The translations under genes and the position numbers were made by a program. A stretch of 14,409 nucleotides of DNA, taken from NCBI GenBank assembly GCA_024231375.1, contig JAAEQP010001527.1, positions 1 to 14,409 of the forward strand, given 5' to 3'. The notes beneath the pieces were generated by a model. It had not been told where the DNA came from. It searched no databases and saw only the letters and a list, made by a program, of their open reading frames with translations. Source of the stretch: a bacterium (GTDB taxonomy: Bacteria; Hydrogenedentota; Hydrogenedentia; Hydrogenedentiales; SLHB01). The first letter of the stretch is position 1. Every line of letters starts with the position of its first letter. Shown in pieces: positions 7,170 to 14,409 of the stretch.

Positions 7170-8129
7170 CTACTTCTCGTCTTGGAAACCGCGCCACTCC
7201 TCGGCCAACTGGTCCTCAGTCAAATCGCCACGGTGAATCACCAGCCTGTAACGCAGTCGAATGGGGACACCCTTGGGCATCGGGACCAGTGCTCCACCGG
7301 GATGGATGGGTTGGAAGAAGTTGAGCGTCGGATATTCACGCCATTCTTGAGGATGACCGGGATTCGACGCATGTTGAAGCAGTGCCACACCACTCCGTCC
7401 GGACCCGCCCGGAAACTGGGCAGTATAGTCTGCCCAAGCCCTACGGTCCGCGGCCTCAACTGGGTCGGTATAGAGCGCGATCCGTTGCCCCTTGCCGGTG
7501 GCCATTCGGATGTTGAAGCCGCTATAGGCGGCCTCGATCCTCCCACAGAAGCGCAACCCGTCCACGACTGGCGTCAGGACGATGTCGAAATCCACTGCGC
7601 GGCCCAGCGAAGACTGTCGATACACCCGAATTGTGGCGACCTCGTCAACCACCTTCTCTGAATCATCCCACATCCACCTGCAGTGACTACGGATAACGAC
7701 GCTGTCGGAGGGGTTCTCGATGGTGGGCACTTCCACGGGGCGAGCCCACAGTCCCCCGGTCACGGGACCCGTGTAAGGATTGCGGACCGCAAACATGTCG
7801 CGCGTCTCGCCGTTCCATTCCACAGTGGCCCAGGCCCAATTCACCGCGCGGTGATGCACATGGTCGGAGGGGAAATCCTCCGTCATGAGTTCGCCGTCCA
7901 GACCGTACAGGGCACAGACATAGTCGCCACGCGCGAATGCCGGGTCCACACCCTCGGGAACGGGTGTCGTCCCCTGGCTGTAGCGTAGAACAGGCGTGCC
8001 GCGGTCAGACACGTCAACAAACCGGGTTTCGGCATCGTAAACGGCGCGCAGGCTGTCGCTATCCACTTCTTCAGCCGCCGTGGCCGCGGCGCCCAGGGAC
8101 AGAAGACCGACCACGAGACGCAGGCTCAT
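7170..8129 (-). CDS. PmoA-like DUF6807 family protein, exported
   Basis: The 319-residue product starts with a signal peptide (MSLRLVVGLLSLGAAATAAEE; likely cleavage near residue 19). It matches what I remember of the DUF6807/'PmoA' family (Pfam PF14100), common in Planctomycetota, Verrucomicrobiota and Bacteroidota: FPSDHVHHRAVNWAWATVEW (about 86-105), WMWDDSEK (152-159), the central beta-rich part, GFNIRMATGKG (204-214), LLQHASNPGHPQEWREYP (250-267) and the final RLRYRLVIHRGDL (291-303). The histidine pair of DHVHHR is a conserved feature. The family name is misleading: there is no link to particulate methane monooxygenase. Its function is not established; the fold is thought to resemble carbohydrate-related beta-sandwich proteins. 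It starts 3 bp after the preceding Gfo/Idh stop, with GGAG about 10 nt before the ATG, so the two are co-transcribed and probably act on the same compound class. Confidence 0.88.
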   Translation of the reverse strand: MSLRLVVGLLSLGAAATAAEEVDSDSLRAVYDAETRFVDVSDRGTPVLRYSQGTTPVPEGVDPAFARGDYVCALYGLDGELMTEDFPSDHVHHRAVNWAWATVEWNGETRDMFAVRNPYTGPVTGGLWARPVEVPTIENPSDSVVIRSHCRWMWDDSEKVVDEVATIRVYRQSSLGRAVDFDIVLTPVVDGLRFCGRIEAAYSGFNIRMATGKGQRIALYTDPVEAADRRAWADYTAQFPGGSGRSGVALLQHASNPGHPQEWREYPTLNFFQPIHPGGALVPMPKGVPIRLRYRLVIHRGDLTEDQLAEEWRGFQDEK

Positions 8130-8132
8130 CTG

Positions 8133-9146
8133 CTAGATCTCCGAGATGGCTACAGGGCGGCCTTCCTGTGCAGACCTATCAGCCGCGAGACACACCGCCA
8201 TGGTCTTGGCTCCGTCGTCCAGGTCGGGCAGAGGCTGCTTGTCGTCGATGATGCAGTCCAGCAAGTGCGACACTTCGCCCTGGAACGGGTGATGGGCCAC
8301 ATCGCCGCTGTCCGGCAACACGCACGGGATGGTTGAGAACGCGTTCTGGCCGGGGAACAACTTGGGTGCATACACCCGATCATTGCGGAGCGATCCCTCC
8401 GTGCCGTAGACGCAGATGTTGAACACGTAAGGCATTTGGGCGTCGAAACAGCTCGCGGTACGGCCGATGATGCCGTCTTCGAATTTCACGATGGCGCTGA
8501 GGGTGCCGGGGTACTCGATGGGGTTCTCGGTCTTCACCTGGTAGGCGCAGACCTCGACTGCGTCGCTACGTGCGAACCAGCGGAGCGCGTCCACGGCGTG
8601 GCACCCGCCCGCGAGAATGGAGGTCCCGCCCTGATCGACAGTGCCCAGCCATTTCTCCTCGGGTGCGCACCAGATGCGATGCAGATAGTCCACTTCGACC
8701 ATGAAGACGTTGCCGAACGCGCCCTGTTCGATGAGACTGTCGACGGTTTGCAGTAGAGGGTTCCAATGCAGCACGAAACTGACGACGGTCTTCACGCCGG
8801 TCTTATTCACGGCCTCCTGCTGCCTACGCACATCGTCCATGGTCAAGGCCACGGGCTTCTCAATGACGACATGCTTGCCCGCCTCGGCGGCTGCCACCAC
8901 GTAATCCGTGTGCAGATCGTGGGGCGTAGCCACGACTACGATGTCCACATCGTCGCGCTGAAGGGCCGCCGCGTAATCCGTCTCCACGCCGCATTGGATT
9001 TGGTGCTTGTCACGACAGGCCTCGGCATTCGCCTTCGACCGGCTGACCAGTGCAGTCACTTCGGACCGCGCATCGTGGGTGAACCCTTTGATGTACTCGT
9101 CGGCCACCCAACCACACCCGACAATCGCTGCTCCCAACGTCTTCAT
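8133..9146 (-). CDS. Gfo/Idh/MocA family oxidoreductase, cytoplasmic
   Basis: This is a 337-residue NAD(P)-dependent dehydrogenase-family protein without a signal peptide, close to the usual 330-390 residues of soluble members. Nucleotide-binding motif AAIVGCGWVADEY occupies about 6-18; VVATPHDLHTDYV is near 71-83; the canonical catalytic motif is intact as VIEKPVALT (94-102, EKP 96-98); the C-terminal domain carries AGGCHAVDALRWF (179-191) with the active-site histidine. The start is well fixed: AGGAGG lies 7 nt before the ATG at 9146. It is the first gene after the hairpin at 9178-9216 and runs 3 bp into the DUF6807 gene. Likely substrate class is a sugar, inositol or sugar acid, but nothing in the sequence identifies which. 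Confidence 0.93.
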   Translation of the reverse strand: MKTLGAAIVGCGWVADEYIKGFTHDARSEVTALVSRSKANAEACRDKHQIQCGVETDYAAALQRDDVDIVVVATPHDLHTDYVVAAAEAGKHVVIEKPVALTMDDVRRQQEAVNKTGVKTVVSFVLHWNPLLQTVDSLIEQGAFGNVFMVEVDYLHRIWCAPEEKWLGTVDQGGTSILAGGCHAVDALRWFARSDAVEVCAYQVKTENPIEYPGTLSAIVKFEDGIIGRTASCFDAQMPYVFNICVYGTEGSLRNDRVYAPKLFPGQNAFSTIPCVLPDSGDVAHHPFQGEVSHLLDCIIDDKQPLPDLDDGAKTMAVCLAADRSAQEGRPVAISEI

Positions 9147-9177
9147 GCCTCATCCTCCTCTATTCGCCCCGAAAGAA

Positions 9178-9216
9178 CGCTGGGGCACGCACCCGACATC
9201 GGCCCGCGCCCCAGCG
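9178..9216 (-). terminator. GC-rich hairpin after the HEAT/discoidin gene, possible terminator or attenuator
   Basis: A perfect 9-bp inverted repeat, CGCTGGGGC (9178-9186) and GCCCCAGCG (9208-9216), has a 21-nt loop. On the minus strand it forms 24 nt after the HEAT/discoidin stop codon and is followed by TTCTTTCGGGG, a short pyrimidine-rich run and not a full T tract. It could be a weak intrinsic terminator or a processing/stability element that separates expression of the genes on either side. Confidence 0.45.
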
Positions 9217-9239
9217 GCATGCATTCTCACTCGCTCGCG

Positions 9240-11534
9240 CTACTTCATCGTGATGGTCATCTCGTGGATGGACCAGTAATTTCCGTCGGCCTTGCCCGTC
9301 TGTACGATACGCAGGTACCGCCCGCTGTTGGCGCCCAGCTTGATCTCCATCACGGGCGTCTTCCCCTCACCCGTGGCGACGGGGTCACCGAGGTTGTCGG
9401 GATTGTTGGACACGTACACGTCGTAGCCGCGCGGGTAATCGTGCGCAGATCCCGACGTATCCAGGACAATGGAATCCATCCGCGCGTCGTCCCAGCCGAC
9501 GTCCAACTGGAACCATTCACCACCCTTCATGACTGTGCCCGTGTCCCATCGTGTTCCGGGGTTCTTGTCAAACGCGTTCTTCCAGGCCCCCGCGTTGTGC
9601 GACGCCGTTGCCGTGCATCCTTTCGACCGAATCTTGCCCAATGCCTGCTTGGCCTCCGCCTTCAGCGCCTCGTCATCGAGGTAGGCCTCCACCACAGCCA
9701 CCACTTCTTTCGCGCCGACATTCGCCATGCCGGACAGAATCAGTTTCTTCTCGTCAACACGCGTGGCCACCTCCATTGAGTCTTGATAGAGTTTGAGCGT
9801 GTCCAAGGCCGGACGGTCGCTCGGAAGCCCCACCATGCGCACGAACCCGCGAAGGGCAAGAATCCGATGGACTTCCGCATCCGCATCCGTAGCCAGCGTT
9901 CTGAGGTCGTCCACGGGCGCCGCGTTCGGCCATTCGGCCAGAGCGCGAATCGCTGCGTCTTTCACGTCAGCATTTGCGTCCCCCATGGCCGTACGAATCG
10001 GGTCCAGAGCCGTGTTGTCGCCGATGAGGGGAAGCGTGCCCAGCAACGCGCACTTCGCACGCGCGTCTGTAGCGCCCGGCAAGGCTGCCAAGACTGCCGC
10101 AGCGCGTTGATTTCCATCCGGCACCTGCTTCGCCAGCGTCACGACCGTCTTGGCGGCCTGCTTTCGCTCGCCGTCTGTCTTCGCCTTGACGAGACAATCA
10201 ACAACCGCCGGCAACTCGCCGACAGTACCGATCTCCGCCAACGAACTCAGCGCAGCCTTGCGCACGCCTTCGTCCGCGTCCGACGTAGCGGCCAGCACCG
10301 ACGGTACCGCGTTAGCAGTCCTGCGTTCGGTCGCCGCGCGTATCAACTCAACGTGAACGGCGGACCCGGCGCCGCCCATCTGCTCGACGATGGCCTCGTC
10401 CACGCGGTCGCCTTGTAGCCGTGTCAGGCTGGCTTGGGCCGCTTTACGCGCCGGCCCTTCGGAACCGGCGGCGGCATCCGCAAGCATGGACACAACCGAC
10501 TCGTCACCAATGGCGCCCAATGCACTCAGTGCGGCGGCCTGCACGGAAGCGTCTTCGCTTTCGGCAGCCTTCGTGACGGCCGGAAGGGAAGCCGCGTCGC
10601 CGCGGTCGGCCAAGGCGTCCAGCATCAGCACTTGCACACTGGGACTGCACCTTCCGAGTTGCCCCGCAAACGCCTTCGTGGCGCCCTTCGCAGGCATTGT
10701 GCGCACCAGTCCAGCAGCCACGGCCTGCATGGAAGCGTCGTCGCTTGCGAGGAGGTCGAGAATCATGGGAACACTCTTCTTCCCTTGGGCCTTCACCAAT
10801 CCTTGCAGGGCCGCAACGCGGAATTGCCGGGGCTGCTCCGCTTCATACATTTCGTTGTAGATCTTGGACGCGCCGGACTCTTTGCCCGCGGCGAGGAGTC
10901 GGTCAGCACAGAGAAGGTACGAATCGGCTGCCAGAGCCGAGTTACCAGCCATCGGCGCCAGAACGGCAATCGACTCCTTGCCACCGATGCGGCCAAGCGC
11001 CACAATTGCGGCTTCGGACACGGCTGCGTCGCCGTCCTCCGCCAACGGTGCAAGCGCGGCCACGGCAGACGGAGTCTCCCGCACACCCAGCGAATTGATG
11101 ATGCCGACCTTGCCCGCACCGCTCGCGCCGGCCAGCGCGGCCAAGAGCGCGTCGCCGGCCGCCTTTCCGGCAATGCGTTCCAAGGCATACCGGGCCATGT
11201 CAGCGGTCTTCTCATCCGCCAACAACGCCGCGACAGCCGCCACGTTCTCGTCCGACCCGATGAGCGACAGTTGCCTGCACACGAACTGCTTGGACTCGTA
11301 CGTAGCGTCCGTGCCCAACAGGCCAGCCAGCGCCGCCGCCAACTCTTGGCGTTGTGCGTCCGATGCGACGGATGCACGGGCCATATCCTCCACTACCGTC
11401 AACGCCTCACGGCTCTGCCCGAATTTGTACTGCGCGATAGCGTCGATGGCCGTTTGCTGGTTCTGCGCCAACGCAGGAAGCGTCGCACACACAGCCAACA
11501 CAACTACCGTCAAGATCCCCATCCAGCGATTCAT
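9240..11534 (-). CDS. Secreted HEAT-repeat protein with C-terminal discoidin (F5/8 type C-like) domain
   Basis: The 764-residue product starts at the ATG at 11534, with GGAGGG 7 nt upstream; an in-frame TTG at 11552 is less likely. A signal peptide (GILTVVVLAVCATLPALAQ, about 6-24) is followed by a long alpha-helical array of about 30-residue HEAT/PBS-lyase-like repeats (roughly 80-640). These have recurring phrases such as AVSEAAIVALGRIG, SVQAAALSALGAIGDES, GVRKAALSSLAEIG and DVKDAAIRALAEW. The last 125 residues (about 640-764) read as a discoidin-type beta-sandwich: ATASHNAGAWKNAFD, TRWDTG, WFQLDVGWDDARMDSI, GYDVYVSNNPDN, GRYLRIVQTG and YWSIHEMTI. Such domains bind carbohydrate or surface polymers, and HEAT arrays bind proteins. 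It has no catalytic motif and is probably an exported scaffold or binding protein that may bring a glycan close to the exported oxidoreductases (inference). It lies 49 bp downstream of the preceding Gfo/Idh gene. Confidence 0.9.
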   Translation of the reverse strand: MNRWMGILTVVVLAVCATLPALAQNQQTAIDAIAQYKFGQSREALTVVEDMARASVASDAQRQELAAALAGLLGTDATYESKQFVCRQLSLIGSDENVAAVAALLADEKTADMARYALERIAGKAAGDALLAALAGASGAGKVGIINSLGVRETPSAVAALAPLAEDGDAAVSEAAIVALGRIGGKESIAVLAPMAGNSALAADSYLLCADRLLAAGKESGASKIYNEMYEAEQPRQFRVAALQGLVKAQGKKSVPMILDLLASDDASMQAVAAGLVRTMPAKGATKAFAGQLGRCSPSVQVLMLDALADRGDAASLPAVTKAAESEDASVQAAALSALGAIGDESVVSMLADAAAGSEGPARKAAQASLTRLQGDRVDEAIVEQMGGAGSAVHVELIRAATERRTANAVPSVLAATSDADEGVRKAALSSLAEIGTVGELPAVVDCLVKAKTDGERKQAAKTVVTLAKQVPDGNQRAAAVLAALPGATDARAKCALLGTLPLIGDNTALDPIRTAMGDANADVKDAAIRALAEWPNAAPVDDLRTLATDADAEVHRILALRGFVRMVGLPSDRPALDTLKLYQDSMEVATRVDEKKLILSGMANVGAKEVVAVVEAYLDDEALKAEAKQALGKIRSKGCTATASHNAGAWKNAFDKNPGTRWDTGTVMKGGEWFQLDVGWDDARMDSIVLDTSGSAHDYPRGYDVYVSNNPDNLGDPVATGEGKTPVMEIKLGANSGRYLRIVQTGKADGNYWSIHEMTITMK

Positions 11535-11583
11535 TCCTATGCCCTCCGGCAAACCACGGCCTGAAGCCGGTTTCAGTTGATGT

Positions 11584-12912
11584 CTACAAACGCCACGGAC
11601 TCCGGGCCGGACGCCACGTGAGCCGGTTGGCCTCGTCGTCGCCGATGAACTGCTCCGCGACGGGGTCCCACTTGAGGGGCCGCTTCAGCACGTATGAAAT
11701 GTTGCCCAACTGACACACCGTCCCGGTGCGATGCCCCACTTCGGCGTGGGCGATGGGTTTCTCGCGGGTGCGGATGCAGTGCAGCCAATCCTCCCGATGT
11801 CCCATGCCACGTCCAAGATGGTCGTCGTCGGGGCCAAGCCGCGTTTGAAGGATATTTGCCGGGTCCGCCTTGATGAATCCACGGTCGACCCGGATCGTGC
11901 CCTTGGTGCCATGGAACACGCAGCCTGCCTCGCCGCCGTGATGCATGGGGATCCCGTTCTCGTAGATGAAGGTCATGCGACCGTCGTCTGTGCTGCCGGC
12001 CGGAAGAATCTCCACCGGGCCCGAATGATCCATATCCATAGCCCATTGAGCGATGTCGAAATGGTGTGCGCCAAAATCGCTTAGCGACCCGCCCGCATAA
12101 TCCCTGAAGTACCGCCAGTGGGGATACCCATCGTAATCAAGGGGACACAATGTGGAGCTGTACGGACGCCACGGCGCAGGTCCGAGCCACAGGTCCCAGT
12201 CCAACGTCGGCGGCACGGGTTCTTCGGGCAAATCCCATCCGGGCGCCGGCGGACCACCCACGTTGATGTCGACGCTCTTCAGTTCGCCGATGGCGCCGCA
12301 TCGCACATACTCGGCGGCGCGCCGGAACCGGCCGGCGTATTCGGATCGCTGCTGGCTTCCCGTCTGGAACACACGCCCGTATCGTTCCACCGCGTCGACA
12401 AGGGCCCGGCCTTCGGCGATGGTGCGGGTCAGCGGCTTCTCGCAGTAGACGTCTTTGCCTGCTTTGAGCGCCTGGATGGAGTTGATGGCATGCCAGTGGT
12501 CCGGGGTCGCAATGCACACGGCGTCAATGTCGTCGCGGGCAAGCAACTCGCGAAAATCACGGTACATATCGCATCCGGAGTAGCCCGCGCGATCGCCACG
12601 GCCTGCGTAGGCGTCCTCAACCATTTTCTTGCTCTGTTCGAGCCGTTTGGATTCGACATCGCTCACGGCAAGAATTTGGACATCGGAATGGTTCCGGAAA
12701 GCATTCACGTGGGACTGACGTCCCTGTTTCCCCACCCCGATGAACCCCAAGGTAATCCGGTTGCTCGCCGCTACGGCCCCGTCCGCGCCAAGCGCGGAAG
12801 AGGGAATGATGTAGGGAAACGCGACGGCCGCGGCCGTGGCTGCGGCCCCCTTGCGCAGAAAGTCCCGCCGCGTGCATTTCGCTCCGCGTGCTTTGTTCAC
12901 GGAATCGCTCAT
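11584..12912 (-). CDS. Gfo/Idh/MocA family oxidoreductase, Tat-exported (second of tandem pair)
   Basis: The 442-residue product starts at the ATG at 12912, with GAGGAAG 8 nt upstream; a longer open frame to 13089 would overlap the preceding gene. A Tat signal (CTRRDFLRKGAAATAAAVAF, about 13-32) is followed by PYIIPSSALG. The Rossmann motif ITLGFIGVGKQG is at 53-64; CIATPDHWHAINSI near 133-146; the canonical YCEKPLTRT has EKP at 158-160; GAHHFDIAQW at 281-290 carries the putative catalytic histidine. The C-terminus ends in RSPWRL, the R-x-P-W type tail that many members of this planctomycete/verrucomicrobial subfamily share. It resembles the upstream gene product in layout and many motifs, so the two look like an old tandem duplication. 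Substrate unknown; periplasmic location is expected. Confidence 0.93.
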   Translation of the reverse strand: MSDSVNKARGAKCTRRDFLRKGAAATAAAVAFPYIIPSSALGADGAVAASNRITLGFIGVGKQGRQSHVNAFRNHSDVQILAVSDVESKRLEQSKKMVEDAYAGRGDRAGYSGCDMYRDFRELLARDDIDAVCIATPDHWHAINSIQALKAGKDVYCEKPLTRTIAEGRALVDAVERYGRVFQTGSQQRSEYAGRFRRAAEYVRCGAIGELKSVDINVGGPPAPGWDLPEEPVPPTLDWDLWLGPAPWRPYSSTLCPLDYDGYPHWRYFRDYAGGSLSDFGAHHFDIAQWAMDMDHSGPVEILPAGSTDDGRMTFIYENGIPMHHGGEAGCVFHGTKGTIRVDRGFIKADPANILQTRLGPDDDHLGRGMGHREDWLHCIRTREKPIAHAEVGHRTGTVCQLGNISYVLKRPLKWDPVAEQFIGDDEANRLTWRPARSPWRL

Positions 12913-12934
12913 AGTGTCTTCTTCCTCATCTCGA

Positions 12935-12950
12935 CCGTGGCTGACCACGG
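12935..12950 (-). promoter_or_regulatory. Small hairpin in the leader of the second Gfo/Idh gene
   Basis: A perfect inverted repeat CCGTGG-CTGA-CCACGG lies 22 nt upstream of the ATG at 12912, immediately before the ribosome binding site. It could be an operator half-site pair or an RNA stem affecting initiation. No T run follows, so it is not a terminator. It may be chance in GC-rich DNA. Confidence 0.25.
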
Positions 12951-13001
12951 GGTTGCAGTGCGGAACGGCGGTGCGTTTGGGCGCAGGCCCGCCTGACTTG
13001 A

Positions 13002-14345
13002 CTACAGATGCCACGTACCACGGCGTGCGCGCGTCAGTTTCCGGTCGGCCTCGGGATCGTTCACGAATCGTTCGCGCACCGGATCCCACTGGGCCTTGCG
13101 TCCAAGCTTCATGACAATGTTACCCAGATGGGCGATGGTGATGGCGCGGTGGGCCGCTTCGATGGGTGTGATGGTCTTCGCCCGCGTCTTGCGGCATTCC
13201 AGGAAATTGCCGTGATGATTGTTGCTTCGGTAGAGCTGCGTCTCGTTCGGTCCGATGCGCTCTTCGAGCAGGGACTTGGGGTCTGCATCCCATCCACCGC
13301 GGTCCACCCACACCCAACCGTCGGTGCCGATGAAGCGCGCGCCGCCCCGTACACGGTTCGACACCACCATCGTGAAGCCCTTCGGCGCAACGGGCGACGC
13401 ACCGGGCGCGTACTTACACTCGAACCTGTAGCTAGTGGCGGCGTTCCAGAGCCCGTCGCGGGGGTATTCCACTTCAATGGGAGTCACCTCGACCGGGCCC
13501 GTGCCCTCGGTGCCCATGCCCCAGTTGGCGATGTCGCCATGGTGGGCGCACCAGTCGGTGAGTTGTCCGCCCGAGTAGTCCAGAAGCCAGCGGAAATTCC
13601 CATGGCAGCGCTTCACGGTGTAGGGCGCTTGCGGGGCCGGGCCCAGCCACAAATCGTAGTCGAATCCTTCGGGAATCGGCATCTCGGGCTGCGGGCCGCA
13701 ACTCGGACCGGTGGGCAGTCCCACCTCAACGGTGTGAACCTCGCCAATGCGGCCGTTGCGCACCAGTTCGCACGCCGGACGGAACCGCCCCGTCGACCGC
13801 TGCCAACTGCCCGTCTGCCACACCGTGCCGTACCGGTTCACGGCGTCGCACATGGCGCGGCCTTCGGAGATGGTGAGGGCCAAAGGTTTCTCGGCGTAGA
13901 TGTCCAACCCGGCTGTGGCTGCAGCGATGGCGGGAATGGCATGCCAGTGGTCGGGGGTCGCAATCGAGGCCGCGTCCAGGTCGCCCCGCACGAGCAGCTC
14001 GCGAAAATCGTTGTAGCCTGCGCAGTCCTCGTTGCCGTAGCGCTGGTTGACAATACCGATGGCCCGGTCGCGGTGTGCCTTGTCCACGTCGCACACGGCC
14101 ACCACTTGGACTTCCTTGAACCCAAGAAAGTTTCTCATGTTCCCAGTGCCCATGCCGCCAAGGCCGATACATCCGATCACCGTGCGATTGCTGGGTGCGA
14201 CCGTGCCGTCAAGACCGAGTGCCGACGCGGGAACGATGTAGGGTGCGGCTACTGCCGTCGCGGCAAGCGCCGACGTGCGTTTGAGAAATCCGCGGCGGCT
14301 CACCTGCCCGCCCGACAAGTTGCTCTTGCTCAGACGCTTGCTCAT
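13002..14345 (-). CDS. Gfo/Idh/MocA family oxidoreductase, Tat-exported (first of tandem pair)
   Basis: The 447-residue product starts at the ATG at 14345, with AGGAG 8 nt upstream. A Tat signal (VSRRGFLKRTSALAATAVAA, about 15-34) is followed by PYIVPASALG. Then come the Rossmann motif CIGLGGMG (59-66), SIATPDHWHAIPAI (127-140), the intact AEKPLALT (EKP 152-154) and DWCAHHGDIANWGMG (264-278) with the likely catalytic histidine. The tail is RRGTWHL, a variant of the R-x-P-W ending of the subfamily. It is co-directional with the next Gfo/Idh gene, 89 bp away. The 64 bp beyond its start reach the window edge; a TAG on the minus strand at 14400-14398 could end a preceding gene, but too little is visible to say. 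Likely acts on a sugar or polyol in the periplasm; substrate unknown. Confidence 0.94.
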   Translation of the reverse strand: MSKRLSKSNLSGGQVSRRGFLKRTSALAATAVAAPYIVPASALGLDGTVAPSNRTVIGCIGLGGMGTGNMRNFLGFKEVQVVAVCDVDKAHRDRAIGIVNQRYGNEDCAGYNDFRELLVRGDLDAASIATPDHWHAIPAIAAATAGLDIYAEKPLALTISEGRAMCDAVNRYGTVWQTGSWQRSTGRFRPACELVRNGRIGEVHTVEVGLPTGPSCGPQPEMPIPEGFDYDLWLGPAPQAPYTVKRCHGNFRWLLDYSGGQLTDWCAHHGDIANWGMGTEGTGPVEVTPIEVEYPRDGLWNAATSYRFECKYAPGASPVAPKGFTMVVSNRVRGGARFIGTDGWVWVDRGGWDADPKSLLEERIGPNETQLYRSNNHHGNFLECRKTRAKTITPIEAAHRAITIAHLGNIVMKLGRKAQWDPVRERFVNDPEADRKLTRARRGTWHL

Positions 14346-14409
14346 TGTGTGTTCTCCTGTTCGCTTGATGGAATGGACGGCGTCCCGCGAATCCCTTCTA
14401 ACGGGCCAC

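Noticed and set aside
7170..8129. Methane monooxygenase subunit PmoA
   Set aside because: The product is a soluble exported protein with DUF6807-type motifs, not the multi-helix membrane protein of methanotrophs; no pmoB or pmoC is nearby.
10434..11564. A 376-codon plus-strand frame, with several others opposite the HEAT gene
   Set aside because: Antisense shadows of a repeat-rich, GC-rich coding region; no plausible domain, signal or ribosome binding site.
12118..12996. A 292-codon plus-strand frame
   Set aside because: It is antisense to a well-supported Gfo/Idh gene and has no domain of its own.

Overview
The window is about 14.4 kb of GC-rich bacterial DNA. Every gene I can support lies on the minus strand, so transcription runs from high to low coordinates. 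The content is typical of soil, water or sediment bacteria from the Planctomycetota, Verrucomicrobiota/Lentisphaerota or Hydrogenedentota type of lineage: many Gfo/Idh/MocA oxidoreductases carrying Tat signals, a PmoA-like DUF6807 protein, a HEAT-repeat/discoidin secreted protein and an SSS-family symporter. I cannot fix the phylum without a search. No tRNA, rRNA, CRISPR array, transposase or phage gene was seen.

Layout in transcription order. First come two tandem, related Tat-exported Gfo/Idh oxidoreductases (14345-13002 and 12912-11584). Next is a secreted HEAT-repeat protein with a C-terminal discoidin-like domain (11534-9240), followed by a GC-rich hairpin (9178-9216) that may end or attenuate that transcript. 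A second group starts at 9146 with a cytoplasmic Gfo/Idh enzyme, then a DUF6807 'PmoA-like' exported protein 3 bp downstream. After 92 bp comes a Tat-exported Gfo/Idh enzyme (7077-5692), which overlaps by 4 bp a membrane-anchored seven-haem cytochrome c with a TTG start (5695-3638). A formate-dehydrogenase-gamma-like cytochrome b follows 4-10 bp later (3627 or 3633 down to 2914). Then come an alpha/beta-hydrolase-fold protein whose nucleophile serine is replaced by glycine (2860-1829), a non-coding stretch holding an imperfect palindromic repeat (1589-1670), and a sodium:solute symporter cut by the window edge (1537-1).

How the parts may work together (inference): the oxidoreductases, DUF6807 protein, hydrolase-fold protein and symporter resemble the sugar, polyol or modified-carbohydrate modules common in these lineages. 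The unusual part is the tight coupling of an exported Gfo/Idh enzyme to a seven-haem cytochrome and a quinone-reactive cytochrome b. It suggests a periplasmic oxidation wired to the respiratory chain, or a quinol-driven reduction. No molybdoenzyme or other expected partner of the cytochrome b is present in the window. Substrates cannot be read from the sequence.
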